From: Maribacter sp. 1_MG-2023
GTDB taxonomy: Bacteria > Bacteroidota > Bacteroidia > Flavobacteriales > Flavobacteriaceae
Reading direction: 5' to 3'
DNA: 64,000 nucleotides
Assembly: GCF_030547005.1 (NCBI RefSeq)
Contig: NZ_JAUOPN010000010.1
Coordinates: forward strand, 1-64,000
Shown: piece after piece, positions 25,303 to 33,553 of the stretch
Position numbering within the stretch: position 1 is the stretch's first letter
Layout: the number at the start of each line of letters is the position of its first letter
The notes under the pieces: model-generated
The model's input: the letters and a program-made list of their open reading frames with translations, nothing else
Database searches by the model: none
What the model was told of the DNA's origin: nothing
Made by a program: the position numbers and the translations under genes

Positions 25303-26712
25303 ATGAAAGTAGAACAAATATATACTGGTTGTCTTGCGCAAGGTGCTTATTACATTGAAAGCAATGGCGAAGTCGCCATTATTGATCCTCTACGAGAAGT
25401 ACAGCCTTACATTAAAAAAGCTGCTGCAGACAATGCTAAAATCAAATATATTTTTGAAACTCATTTTCATGCAGATTTTGTAAGTGGTCATGTAACCTTA
25501 GCTAAAGAAACTGGTGCAGATATTATATATGGACCAAAAGCGAATCCGTCTTTCGAAGCTATTATCGCAAAAGATAATCAAGAATTTAAATTAGGAGATA
25601 TTAGTATTACCGCTTTGCATACACCTGGTCATACAATGGAAAGTACCACGTATTTATTAAAAGATGCATCAGGTAAGGACTATGCTATCTTTAGCGGAGA
25701 CACCTTGTTTTTAGGTGACGTTGGCAGACCAGATCTTGCTCAGAAAATGGGCGAACTAACTGAGCGTGACCTTGCCGGATTCTTGTTTGACAGTCTACGT
25801 GAAAAAATTATGCCTTTAGCAGATGACGTAATCGTTTACCCTGCCCATGGTGCCGGTTCTGCATGTGGTAAGAATATGATGAAAGAAACGGTAGATACCT
25901 TGGGCAACCAAAAGAAAATGAATTATGCCCTACGTGCAGATATGACGAAAGAAGAATTTATTGATGAAGTGATAGACGGCTTACTGCCACCACCTCAATA
26001 TTTTCCTTTAAATGTAAAATTGAACAAAGAAGGATATGAAGATATAAAAGAAGTCTTGGTACGTGGCACAAGAGCTCTTTCTCCAAAAGCCTTTGAAGCT
26101 GCGGCAAATGAAACCGGAGCTATGGTTTTAGATGTTCGTCATCAAGATGATTTTGCTAAGGGTCATATTCCACGTTCCATATTTATAGGCTTGGATGGTA
26201 GTTTTGCCCCATGGGTAGGTGCATTGATTGCAGATGTAAAACAACCTATTGTACTGGTTACTCCTGTGGGTATGGAAGAAGAAGCGGTTACTAGATTATC
26301 AAGAGTTGGTTTTGATGGTACGCTAGGATATTTAGAAGGCGGCTTCGATGCTTGGAAAAAAGCTGCAATGGAATATGACACTGTAAGTCAGGTAGATGCA
26401 GGTGAACTTAAGAAAGCTATTGAAACCGATCACGTACCGGTATTCGATGTACGCAAAGAGTCCGAATATCTTTCTGAACATATTATTGATGCTAAAAACA
26501 CACCGCTAGATTTTTTAAATGATCATTTAGCCGAGTTCCCAAGCAAAAAATCATTTTATGTGCATTGCGCAGGTGGTTACAGAAGTATGATCGCATCATC
26601 TATTTTAAAAAGTAGAGGTATTCATAATCTTATAGATGTAAAAGGCGGATTTAAAGATATTAAAGATGCTGGTATACCAGTAACTGAATTTGTTTGCCCT
26701 ACTACATTATAA
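25303..26712 (+). CDS. CstB-like persulfide dioxygenase-rhodanese fusion (copy 2)
   Basis: 469 residues, colinear with the gene just upstream and clearly a tandem duplicate. Same HFHADF metal motif (from H54), Cys188 in GAGSACGK, a middle rhodanese-like domain without Cys, and a C-terminal rhodanese with Cys422 in HCAGGYRS. All catalytic positions seen in copy 1 are kept, so this is not a decayed copy. The two genes differ in operator class: copy 1 has the GTGAC type and copy 2 the GTAAC type, so they may be expressed under different conditions. Substrate specificity (CoA, glutathione-like or other persulfide) cannot be told. Confidence 0.9.
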   Translation: MKVEQIYTGCLAQGAYYIESNGEVAIIDPLREVQPYIKKAAADNAKIKYIFETHFHADFVSGHVTLAKETGADIIYGPKANPSFEAIIAKDNQEFKLGDISITALHTPGHTMESTTYLLKDASGKDYAIFSGDTLFLGDVGRPDLAQKMGELTERDLAGFLFDSLREKIMPLADDVIVYPAHGAGSACGKNMMKETVDTLGNQKKMNYALRADMTKEEFIDEVIDGLLPPPQYFPLNVKLNKEGYEDIKEVLVRGTRALSPKAFEAAANETGAMVLDVRHQDDFAKGHIPRSIFIGLDGSFAPWVGALIADVKQPIVLVTPVGMEEEAVTRLSRVGFDGTLGYLEGGFDAWKKAAMEYDTVSQVDAGELKKAIETDHVPVFDVRKESEYLSEHIIDAKNTPLDFLNDHLAEFPSKKSFYVHCAGGYRSMIASSILKSRGIHNLIDVKGGFKDIKDAGIPVTEFVCPTTL

Positions 26713-26734
26713 TTATTTTTATTGGTTGGTTATT

Positions 26735-26769
26735 GAAAGAAACGGTCATATACCAAGACCGTTTCTTTC
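26735..26769 (+). terminator. terminator after CstB-like copy 2
   Basis: Perfect 13-bp stem (26735-26747 / 26757-26769) with a 9-nt loop; the right arm is itself T-rich and a short pyrimidine run follows. Confidence 0.75.
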
Positions 26770-26801
26770 TATTGTTGAATATTAATTTTAAATAAAATAC
26801 T

Positions 26802-27146
26802 ATGTCATTTTTAAGTACACTCTTTGGTAAAAAGGAAGAAACCGCAGGTAATATCACTATACTTAACAAGAACGAATATGCCACGCAAATTGTAGCTAAC
26901 AATATCAAACCTTTTGATGTTAGAACACCGTCTGAATATAACAGTGGTCACATTAAAAACGCTATAAACGTCGATTTTTTTAACGGTGGGAACTTTAACG
27001 CTTATTTTGAAAAAGTAAATAAAGAAAAACCGGTATTTGTATATTGTAGATCAGGTGCAAGAAGCCAAAAAGCAGCTCGTAAACTATTAAAAATGGGCTT
27101 TACACAAGTATATGATCTTAAAGGAGGTTATACTTCTTGGAATTAA
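26802..27146 (+). CDS. single-domain rhodanese
   Basis: 114-residue rhodanese. The core begins near residue 35 (PFDVRTPSEYNSGHI) and the active-site loop is Cys82-R-S-G-A-R-S, of the thiosulfate/persulfide sulfurtransferase type. The N-terminal 20 residues (FLSTLFGKKEE) are basic/amphipathic without a signal peptide. It sits between two terminators (26735-26769 and 27151-27179); no class A or G operator is visible directly upstream, so it may rely on readthrough from the CstB-like gene or on an unrecognised promoter. Role in sulfane sulfur trafficking is inferred from neighbours. Confidence 0.88.
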   Translation: MSFLSTLFGKKEETAGNITILNKNEYATQIVANNIKPFDVRTPSEYNSGHIKNAINVDFFNGGNFNAYFEKVNKEKPVFVYCRSGARSQKAARKLLKMGFTQVYDLKGGYTSWN

Positions 27147-27150
27147 AATC

Positions 27151-27179
27151 AAAAGCTATCTTTAATAGGTAGCTTTTGG
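27151..27179 (+). terminator. terminator after rhodanese gene
   Basis: 11-bp stem with one wobble pair (27151-27161 / 27169-27179) directly after the rhodanese stop codon; the right arm ends in TTTTG. Confidence 0.65.
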
Positions 27180-27241
27180 TAGTTTATCTACTAAGGGTAG
27201 TATAATTTAAAGGCAATCAACATAGTTTAAATGTCATACTT

Positions 27242-27874
27242 ATGAAAAATATCTTTTTAATATTAGCGATTGTTTTTGCATTCAGTTGTAAAGATTCTCC
27301 AAAGGTAAAACAAGAAGTTTTAGACAATTCTGACAGTACATCTTTGAGCATTGGCACACCAGAAATAGATACTAACATAAACGATAGTCTACTTTTAGAA
27401 AAAGGTAAAATGTATGCCCAAACTACCCAAAAAGTTTTAGGTAAGAATCTTATGCTCAACATTCAAAAAAATGGTCCATTAGGTGCTGTAGCGTTTTGTA
27501 ATGAAAAGGCATATCCTCTAACAGATAGTATGGCAATTGTTCATAATGCTAAAATTAAAAGGGTAAGCGATAAACCTAGAAATCAAAATAATAAAGCAAG
27601 TAAAAAAGAGCTTGAATATATTGAGATTTTTAAATCAAAAATTAATAACAACGAGTCTTATGAACCTATACTAACGAATGAGAATGGAATTACTAATTTC
27701 TATTCCCCTATAGTTACTAATACCATGTGCCTAAATTGCCATGGTGTACCAGAAACAAATATCGACCCAAAGGTTACACAACTTTTGACCGATAAATACC
27801 CATATGACGAAGCTATAGGCTATAAAGAAAATGAGGTTAGAGGCATTTGGAGTATAAGTTTTAAAGACAAATAA
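27242..27874 (+). CDS. DUF3365 (Tll0287-like) heme c lipoprotein
   Basis: 210 residues. The N-terminus is a lipoprotein signal (hydrophobic 3-14, lipobox-like AFSC at about 16), so it is anchored in the cell envelope. The DUF3365/Tll0287-like domain spans about 50-205, with one CLNCHG heme c motif near 160. Related proteins are sensor-like or electron-transfer c-type cytochromes. It is followed 12 nt later by a small HMA protein. Function in sulfur or copper redox is suggested only by position; no class A/G operator was seen upstream. Confidence 0.82.
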   Translation: MKNIFLILAIVFAFSCKDSPKVKQEVLDNSDSTSLSIGTPEIDTNINDSLLLEKGKMYAQTTQKVLGKNLMLNIQKNGPLGAVAFCNEKAYPLTDSMAIVHNAKIKRVSDKPRNQNNKASKKELEYIEIFKSKINNNESYEPILTNENGITNFYSPIVTNTMCLNCHGVPETNIDPKVTQLLTDKYPYDEAIGYKENEVRGIWSISFKDK

Positions 27875-27886
27875 AATAAATAAGAT

Positions 27887-28156
27887 ATGACATCAGTAAT
27901 TCCTATTCAAAATTTAAAATGTGGTGGCTGTGCCAAAACAATTATTTCTAAATTAGAAGAGATACCTACCATAACCAATGTATCAGTATCAGTAGAATCA
28001 TCATCAGTTTCTTTTGATGCTTTAAAGCAAGAAGATATAGCTACTGCAAAAACTAAATTAAAGGCTATTGGCTATCCAAGTCTAGACCAAGAGAATTCGG
28101 TACTTTCAAAAGCGAAGTCCTTTGTAAGTTGCGCCACAGGTAAACTATCTGACTAA
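27887..28156 (+). CDS. heavy-metal-associated (HMA) domain protein
   Basis: 89 residues. Residues 1-65 are an HMA fold with the metal-binding motif CGGC (about 14-17: KCGGCAKTI), and a C-terminal extension of about 20 residues contains one more Cys (SFVSCATGKL). This is a CopZ-like soluble Cu(I) or thiophilic-metal carrier, or a sulfane-sulfur acceptor. Probably co-transcribed with the DUF3365 gene 12 nt upstream. Convergent with the sterol-desaturase gene via a shared terminator. Confidence 0.85.
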   Translation: MTSVIPIQNLKCGGCAKTIISKLEEIPTITNVSVSVESSSVSFDALKQEDIATAKTKLKAIGYPSLDQENSVLSKAKSFVSCATGKLSD

Positions 28157-28168
28157 TTTTAAAAATAT

Positions 28169-28201
28169 AAAGAAGAAGTAATTACGTATTACTTCTTCTT
28201 T
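28169..28201. terminator. bidirectional terminator, HMA gene / sterol desaturase
   Basis: Perfect 14-bp stem (28169-28182 / 28188-28201) with a 5-nt loop. It overlaps the last codons (poly-Lys) of the minus-strand gene and serves both convergent genes. Confidence 0.82.
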
Positions 28202-29064
28202 GTTTTAAACCCATGAGTCATCTGTCCTAAAAAGTCTTGCGGTAAATTCTCATCTCCTGGGTAACCTAATTTAACATCTCCGCTGTCTTCCGGTATATAG
28301 TTCGTTTTAAATATATAATCCCACAGGCTTAAGCTGATTCCGAAATTTACACCGTAAGTGCCCTCCGGCAAATCATATGCGTGATGGTATAAGTGCATAA
28401 CAGGGTTATTTAAAATATACTTCAAAGATCCCCATGTAATTTTAATATTAGAATGGTTTAAATGACCAATTGCTATAGCGGCAAAATGAACGATATAGGC
28501 TTGTTCTGGCTCAAAACCTCCAAGAATCATTACACCGAAAGTCTTTAATGGTTTGTATAGAATATTCTCCATCCAATGGTAACGTAAATGAGCTGCAAAG
28601 CCCATTTCTTTTACACTATGGTGTACTTGATGAAACTTCCAAAGAAAGGCATACTTGTGTAATAATGTATGTGTAAACCATTGCACAAAATCCAACACTA
28701 TAAAGAACAATAACAACTGTCCCCACATTGGCCAACCAGAAATATCTATTAATGCCAAACTATTTGCTTTTACACCTATATCAGTAAAAAACACTTGTAG
28801 TAATTTATAAATACCACTTATGGCAATGGCAAATAGAAAGAAGTTGAAGAACATATAAAAACCGTCTAACCAAAAGTCTTTTCTAAACACCCCTTGTTGT
28901 TTTCTCCAAGGAAAAATAATTTCTAAAAGCCAAACTATAAGCGATATAGAAATTAAGCCCCAAAAGTAATTAAGATACCAGGGCACTTGAAAAATGATTG
29001 ATTTCCATGTCCAACTTAAAGTTCCTGTTATCGCATTTAAAAACGCATCTATATATGCTTCCAT
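28189..29064 (-). CDS. sterol desaturase/fatty acid hydroxylase superfamily membrane protein
   Basis: 291 residues with about five membrane helices and the eight-histidine di-iron pattern: HTLLH, then HQVHH, then a further pair ending MHLYHH. This is the fatty acid hydroxylase/sterol desaturase superfamily; activity is O2-dependent hydroxylation or desaturation of a lipid. The start is placed at ATG 29064: an in-frame TTG at 29118 falls inside the class A operator and upstream of the -7 element (29089-29082). The leader is then about 14 nt. Its presence among sulfur genes under the same operator is unexpected; a role in membrane lipid or sulfonolipid/hopanoid adaptation is a guess only. Confidence 0.85.
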   Translation of the reverse strand: MEAYIDAFLNAITGTLSWTWKSIIFQVPWYLNYFWGLISISLIVWLLEIIFPWRKQQGVFRKDFWLDGFYMFFNFFLFAIAISGIYKLLQVFFTDIGVKANSLALIDISGWPMWGQLLLFFIVLDFVQWFTHTLLHKYAFLWKFHQVHHSVKEMGFAAHLRYHWMENILYKPLKTFGVMILGGFEPEQAYIVHFAAIAIGHLNHSNIKITWGSLKYILNNPVMHLYHHAYDLPEGTYGVNFGISLSLWDYIFKTNYIPEDSGDVKLGYPGDENLPQDFLGQMTHGFKTKKK

Positions 29065-29081
29065 TCCTCTAACGCTTTTTG

Positions 29082-29125
29082 CAAAAATAATGTAATAATT
29101 ATGGCCTTGCTGTAACAAAAGTTAC
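29082..29125 (-). promoter_or_regulatory. class A operator and promoter of the sterol-desaturase-like gene
   Basis: GTAAC-AAAA-GTTAC at 29112-29125 (centre 29118.5). Minus-strand TATTTTTG at 29089-29082 starts exactly 29.5 bp from the centre. Confidence 0.83.
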
Positions 29126-29158
29126 TTTAAAAACCACGGTCAGCCATTAGTTTTGAGC

Positions 29159-29201
29159 TGACCAATGTCATATGTCAATTTCTTAGTTTATAGTACTTTG
29201 G
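29159..29201 (+). promoter_or_regulatory. class G operator and probable promoter of the DUF2892 gene
   Basis: TGAC-CAAT-GTCA at 29159-29170 (centre 29164.5). TACTTTGG at 29194-29201 is one mismatch from TAnnTTTG and lies at 29.5 bp. The gene starts about 90 nt further on, so the leader is longer than at the other sites. Confidence 0.6.
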
Positions 29202-29290
29202 TAAAGTATAAGATATATCAAGTACTATAACTATTGAGTATGTCTACTATATAGTGTCAACATTACAAATAACATTTAAAAACTAGTATC

Positions 29291-29497
29291 ATGAAAAAGA
29301 ATATGGGAACCACAGACAAATTCATAAGATTTATCATTGCCGCAATACTTTTGATTGCATTTTTCACAGATGCCTTAACAGGTGTTTTGGGTTATATAGC
29401 ATTAGCAATAGCAGCTATTTTCATCTTAACTTCTTTTGTTAGTTTTTGCCCTTTGTATACACTTTTTGGCGCTAATACCTGTAAAATTAAAAAGTAA
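29291..29497 (+). CDS. DUF2892 (YgaP-like transmembrane) protein
   Basis: 68 residues: a basic N-terminus with MGTTDKFIRFIIAAILL, two membrane helices (about 12-28 and 31-49) and a C-terminal FCPLYTLFGANTC with two cysteines. This is the DUF2892 module found as the membrane part of YgaP-type rhodaneses and as stand-alone proteins next to sulfur genes. The C-terminal CPLY...C motif is strongly conserved in the family and may take part in sulfane sulfur or thiol chemistry, but this has not been shown to my knowledge. Preceded by a class G operator. Confidence 0.85.
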   Translation: MKKNMGTTDKFIRFIIAAILLIAFFTDALTGVLGYIALAIAAIFILTSFVSFCPLYTLFGANTCKIKK

Positions 29498-29568
29498 GGT
29501 TACCTTAATTACCCTAAAATAATTTACTTAAAGAAATAGACGACTAATTTGCGTTTTGGTAATGTTAT

Positions 29569-29612
29569 GTAACATTTGTTACATAATATCTATTTTGCAT
29601 CTGTTATATTTA
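29569..29612 (+). promoter_or_regulatory. class A operator and promoter of SQR gene
   Basis: GTAAC-ATTT-GTTAC at 29569-29582 (centre 29575.5); -7 TATATTTA at 29605-29612, exactly 29.5 bp from the centre. Leader about 22 nt. Confidence 0.84.
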
Positions 29613-29637
29613 TCAAATTCATAAAAATAACAGCAAA

Positions 29638-30948
29638 ATGAGTTCACATCATCAGGTATTAATTATTGGGGGAGGTACTGCAGGTATCATGGTAGCAGCA
29701 CAGCTTCTTACTCAAAAGAAAGCAAAAGACGTTGCAATTATTGAACCCGCAGATACGCATTATTATCAACCTGCATGGACTCTAGTAGGTGCCGGTACCT
29801 ATGACTTTGACAAAACTGCCCGCCCAATGTCATCGGTTATTCCAAAAAATGCTACTTGGATAAAAGATAAGGCAACAGGTTTCGACCCCGAAAATAATAT
29901 CGTACACACTGCCTCAAAAGGGGATATTACATATGATTACTTAGTAGTTGCACCAGGTCTTGCATATGATTTCAGCTTAGTGCCTGGCTTAGGTGAAGCT
30001 ATAGATAAAGGTGTTGTATGTAGTAATTATACAGACCCTAAACATACTTGGGATGTTATTAAAAACTTCAAGGGTGGTACCGCACTTTTTACGCAACCTA
30101 CAACCCCTATTAAATGTGGTGGAGCACCACAAAAAATAATGTACTTGGCAGAAAGTCATTTTAGAAAAAGTGGAATCCGTAAAAAAACAGATGTCATTTT
30201 CGCTACTGGTGGTACGGTTATTTTTGGTGTAAAGAAAATAGCTAAAACCTTAATGGAGGTAGTTGACCGTAAGGATATTAACCTTAGGTTTCATCATAAA
30301 CTTGTGGCTGTCGATGGTGATAAACAAATTGCCTGGTATGAAATGGGGCAAGAAATTACCGCTGGTGGTTGTGTGGTTATCTCTAGCAACAAGGTCGATG
30401 ACTTAAAATTAGACGAAAAATTTCAATATAATTATAAGGACGTAAAAGTTAGCGTTGATGGCAACCGTTATGGAATTCATTATGATATGATGCATACCGC
30501 CCCACCTTCTGTAGCTCCTAAATTTGTAAAAGATTCGACTTTAGTCAACGCTGCGGGTTGGTTAGATGTTAACCATCAAACTATGCAACATAATACCTAT
30601 GCCAATATCTTTGGCTTAGGAGATGTCGCTGCCTTACCTACTGCTAAAACCGGAGCCGCAATTCGTAAGCAGGTGCCTATTGTTGTTGATAACTTAAATC
30701 TTTTAATGAATAGTCATAAAATGGGAACTAAATCTTATAACGGATATTCTTCTTGCCCATTGGTAACGGACTATGGAAAAATGGTGTTGGCAGAATTTGA
30801 TTATGACAATAACTTTACGCCAGATCCTAAATTGAAAAGAATGCTCATAAATGATTCTTCTAAAGAGCACTGGAGATTATGGATGCTTAAAAAATACGGA
30901 CTACCCTACTTATACTGGAACAAAATGATGAAAGGTCAAGATGTTTAA
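29638..30948 (+). CDS. sqr: sulfide:quinone oxidoreductase (type II, SQOR-like)
   Basis: 436-residue FAD-dependent disulfide oxidoreductase family member. N-terminal dinucleotide motif GGGTAG (about 11-16), and IEPADTHYYQPAWTLVG (from about residue 36) typical of SQR. Two cysteines sit at the redox positions of type II enzymes: Cys160 in TPIKCGGAPQK and Cys373 in SSCPLVTDYGK, matching human SQOR Cys201 and Cys379. The aromatic/amphipathic C-terminus (YGLPYLYWNKMMKG) would attach to the membrane. It oxidises sulfide to a persulfide and passes electrons to quinone. Own class A promoter and terminator, so a single-gene unit. Confidence 0.92.
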   Translation: MSSHHQVLIIGGGTAGIMVAAQLLTQKKAKDVAIIEPADTHYYQPAWTLVGAGTYDFDKTARPMSSVIPKNATWIKDKATGFDPENNIVHTASKGDITYDYLVVAPGLAYDFSLVPGLGEAIDKGVVCSNYTDPKHTWDVIKNFKGGTALFTQPTTPIKCGGAPQKIMYLAESHFRKSGIRKKTDVIFATGGTVIFGVKKIAKTLMEVVDRKDINLRFHHKLVAVDGDKQIAWYEMGQEITAGGCVVISSNKVDDLKLDEKFQYNYKDVKVSVDGNRYGIHYDMMHTAPPSVAPKFVKDSTLVNAAGWLDVNHQTMQHNTYANIFGLGDVAALPTAKTGAAIRKQVPIVVDNLNLLMNSHKMGTKSYNGYSSCPLVTDYGKMVLAEFDYDNNFTPDPKLKRMLINDSSKEHWRLWMLKKYGLPYLYWNKMMKGQDV

Positions 30949-30952
30949 TTTT

Positions 30953-30980
30953 AAAAATCTCTGTTTACACAGAGATTTTT
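30953..30980. terminator. bidirectional terminator, sqr / OprD-like porin
   Basis: 12-bp stem (30953-30964 / 30969-30980), loop TTAC, flanked by A and T runs, between convergent genes. Confidence 0.85.
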
Positions 30981-30989
30981 TTATGCCCT

Positions 30990-32324
30990 TTAGAAATTAT
31001 AATTAAGAATGACATCTAGGTGAAACATATCTACCTTATTAAAATAGAGATTGGCATTGTCCGGTATATCACCATTACCTATTTTAGAGGTCAACAACAG
31101 CTCTGGTCTTAAACGCTTTAACTTTTTAATATTGAAGAAAATATCAAGATTAATATGCGTATAATCTGGCATAGCATACTTATTTAAAGTAGTATCGGTT
31201 GGATCTGGTTTCCAATGCTTACCGATACTTAAGATCGACATAAGATTTAGATCTTTAAATAGGGTAAAGTCTTTTTTATAATTGAATACTAATGCATGAT
31301 TGTCTGCTGAACCTTCGCTACGTTCTCGCTTTTGAAAACTGAATAAATCTTCTCTACCCCATTCTCTTGGCGATATAAGTTGACCGTGCGGTAGTATTCT
31401 ATTATATGCCAAAGAAACTAGTCCTACTTTATTTTTATACCCAATTTTCAACCCTAAAACATCTGCAGTTTTCTGATTATAATAGCGAAGTGAGTCTACA
31501 CTGCTACCACCATCACCCACCTTATTTTGATGTAACCACTCCCCTTCTAACGTCAACGATTTAGATATTTTATAAGCAGGTTTTATATAGAACGAATTGA
31601 ATATATTGTCTACATATTGGTTCCATATTTTCACATTAAAATCGTCAGTTACTTCAAAATCGACATTTGCCAATAAAATATAATCAGATACCGTATTGTC
31701 TGTATATTGAGATGCACTACCAAGCTTATTTCTACCCACTGGATATGTACCTATACTTTCACCAATACCATAAAACTCTCCCGTGGAGCGTGGTGCTATT
31801 TCATTTAATATTCCAAGCTGAAACGATGTCTTTTGTTTATTGTATTTATACCAAAACCCTTGAACTAAAGTGGGTATCATTCTACCATCCTCAGGATTAA
31901 TTAAGGGCGTATTGATTTTTATTCTACCCAACGTAAATGCATGATTCTTTAAGGTGTATTTAGCATAAAGCTCACCAAGTAAAAAGATGGCATCATTTTC
32001 TAAATCTATCCTATCAAAAAGTCCTTCCTCGTATCTACTAATTCTTCCGGTTGTTGCATCTGGTATGGTTAAATCTTGTAATCCTAAATTGGTAGAATTA
32101 TATAGTGCTGCACCTATTTCTAAGTTTTCTAGTAGATTATACCGGTACTTTAATTTACCTCCTGTCGCTAAAGCATTAAAGTCTTTTAATTCCCCTTTAT
32201 TTGACGTCATCATGTAATACGTTCGCCATTGCCCAGATAGGGTTCCTTTTTTCTTTACCGCTACAGTATCTTGTGCCATAGAAAAAATAGGCAAACAAAA
32301 AATGAACAGATATACTAATCGCAT
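30990..32324 (-). CDS. OprD-like outer membrane porin
   Basis: 444 residues with a signal peptide (1-17, ending SMAQ) and alternating beta-strand pattern throughout, ending in an aromatic residue (NYNF) as outer-membrane barrels do. The repeated strands with GRIKINTPLINPEDGRMIP (from about 137) and the overall length fit the OprD family of substrate-specific porins. The gene starts 4 nt after the stop of the tsdA-like gene and is therefore in its operon, downstream of the same promoter, so it could admit thiosulfate or release tetrathionate. That pairing is an inference from context. Confidence 0.75.
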   Translation of the reverse strand: MRLVYLFIFCLPIFSMAQDTVAVKKKGTLSGQWRTYYMMTSNKGELKDFNALATGGKLKYRYNLLENLEIGAALYNSTNLGLQDLTIPDATTGRISRYEEGLFDRIDLENDAIFLLGELYAKYTLKNHAFTLGRIKINTPLINPEDGRMIPTLVQGFWYKYNKQKTSFQLGILNEIAPRSTGEFYGIGESIGTYPVGRNKLGSASQYTDNTVSDYILLANVDFEVTDDFNVKIWNQYVDNIFNSFYIKPAYKISKSLTLEGEWLHQNKVGDGGSSVDSLRYYNQKTADVLGLKIGYKNKVGLVSLAYNRILPHGQLISPREWGREDLFSFQKRERSEGSADNHALVFNYKKDFTLFKDLNLMSILSIGKHWKPDPTDTTLNKYAMPDYTHINLDIFFNIKKLKRLRPELLLTSKIGNGDIPDNANLYFNKVDMFHLDVILNYNF

Positions 32325-32328
32325 GGGG

Positions 32329-33366
32329 TTACTTTGTTTTGGTAATTCCGTATTCCTTTTTGTAAAAGTCCATTATCGGTAAAAAAGGTCCGTATTTGTG
32401 CTGCTCTGGAGAAAAATCGTCTACCCACGGACCATAAGGCGTAGAAACCGGTTTTAACTTCTTATCAGGATAATCGTTTTCTGTATTTAATTTGTGCGGT
32501 CTAGAAAAACTATTGATATATCCAGCTACATGATACGCTTCTTCATCAGTTAGTTTGGGGTTATCCCAAGTGGCTTGTAAATATGGCATGTTACTTTTAA
32601 TAAATTCCGCAGATGTAATCACCCTATTCATACCTGCACCATCGTTAAAACTATCCGGACCCCAAAGTGGCGGATAGGTGTAGCTTTTACCATCGACCGC
32701 ATTTAGAACTCCCGCTCCATTTTCACCATGACAGATGATACACTCTTTTTCATATACCTGACTTCCCTTTTCTAGATCTACCGCTACAGCAGGTATCTTT
32801 ATTTTTGGATATCCTTTAAACTCTGCCTTTCTATTGTCGGGTACATCTTCGCTCATCCAATTCATATATGCCACAATCGCTTTCATTTGGTCAGAATCTA
32901 CAGGAAGCATTTTGCCGTTCATACTACGCTCCATACACCCATTTATTCTATCTTCAATAGTACCTACTTTATTACCTCGATCACCAAACTGTGGAAATCG
33001 TTCAATAATACCTACCCAAGAACCAGAGCCCGCCTGTGCCCCTTTTTGTAAATGACAGTTGGCACAAGCCAAATTATTTCCACTATATCTATCTTCGGCA
33101 CGCGCTGCATTCGGTCCCATATACTTTGAGGTTTCTGCAATAAGGTAATACCCCTGTTTCACTGTCGCAGACATAGTAGTCAATTCTGCCATGGCATCTT
33201 TAGGTTGCCAATCATCGTTAGCTACTATTTCTTCAGCTTCAATAATCACATCATTTTCAGTGCTTGGTTCATAGGTTAACAACCATATAAAGACAAGACT
33301 GACTAAAACGAAGATTATTATAAATAGCTTAAAAAGTAATTTCGCAAATACACGTAAATCTTTCAT
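32329..33366 (-). CDS. tsdA: thiosulfate dehydrogenase TsdA-like diheme cytochrome c
   Basis: 345 residues. A membrane helix at about 11-31 anchors it to the periplasmic face. Heme 1: Cys101-x2-Cys104-His105 in NNLACANCHL. Cys144 in RINGCMERSMNG occupies the place of the unusual axial Cys ligand of TsdA (A. vinosum Cys96). Heme 2: Cys209-x2-Cys212-His213. The C-terminal PYGPWVDDFSPEQHKYGPF block is also TsdA-like. TsdA couples thiosulfate and tetrathionate (2 S2O3 to S4O6 plus 2 electrons). It is divergent from the DsrE gene across one bidirectional class A operator. Oxidation is the likelier direction next to SQR and CstB-like genes, but the enzyme can be reversible. Confidence 0.88.
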   Translation of the reverse strand: MKDLRVFAKLLFKLFIIIFVLVSLVFIWLLTYEPSTENDVIIEAEEIVANDDWQPKDAMAELTTMSATVKQGYYLIAETSKYMGPNAARAEDRYSGNNLACANCHLQKGAQAGSGSWVGIIERFPQFGDRGNKVGTIEDRINGCMERSMNGKMLPVDSDQMKAIVAYMNWMSEDVPDNRKAEFKGYPKIKIPAVAVDLEKGSQVYEKECIICHGENGAGVLNAVDGKSYTYPPLWGPDSFNDGAGMNRVITSAEFIKSNMPYLQATWDNPKLTDEEAYHVAGYINSFSRPHKLNTENDYPDKKLKPVSTPYGPWVDDFSPEQHKYGPFLPIMDFYKKEYGITKTK

Positions 33367-33396
33367 AGAACTGTAATCTTAAGCTAATTTAAATAA

Positions 33397-33470
33397 CGAA
33401 ACTATAATTTACACATGATTATTACTGTAACCCTAGTTACAGTAACGTTAAATACTTTAACTTACTTTTA
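33397..33470. promoter_or_regulatory. bidirectional class A operator between tsdA and dsrE-like gene
   Basis: GTAAC-CCTA-GTTAC at 33427-33440 (centre 33433.5). Plus-strand -7 TACTTTTA at 33463-33470 and minus-strand TAGTTTCG (one mismatch) at 33404-33397 both start exactly 29.5 bp from the centre. Confidence 0.85.
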
Positions 33471-33553
33471 TTCCAATCAAAAATAGCGGACATTAGTAGT
33501 AATCAACATTTTATTTTAACCAAATTATATTCTTTTTTTAAATTGACGAACAC

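Noticed and set aside
23764..26712. Glyoxalase II assignment for the metallo-beta-lactamase proteins
   Set aside because: The metal motif is HxHADF rather than HxHxDH, and the two rhodanese domains and GAGSxCGK motif fit CstB-like persulfide dioxygenase instead.
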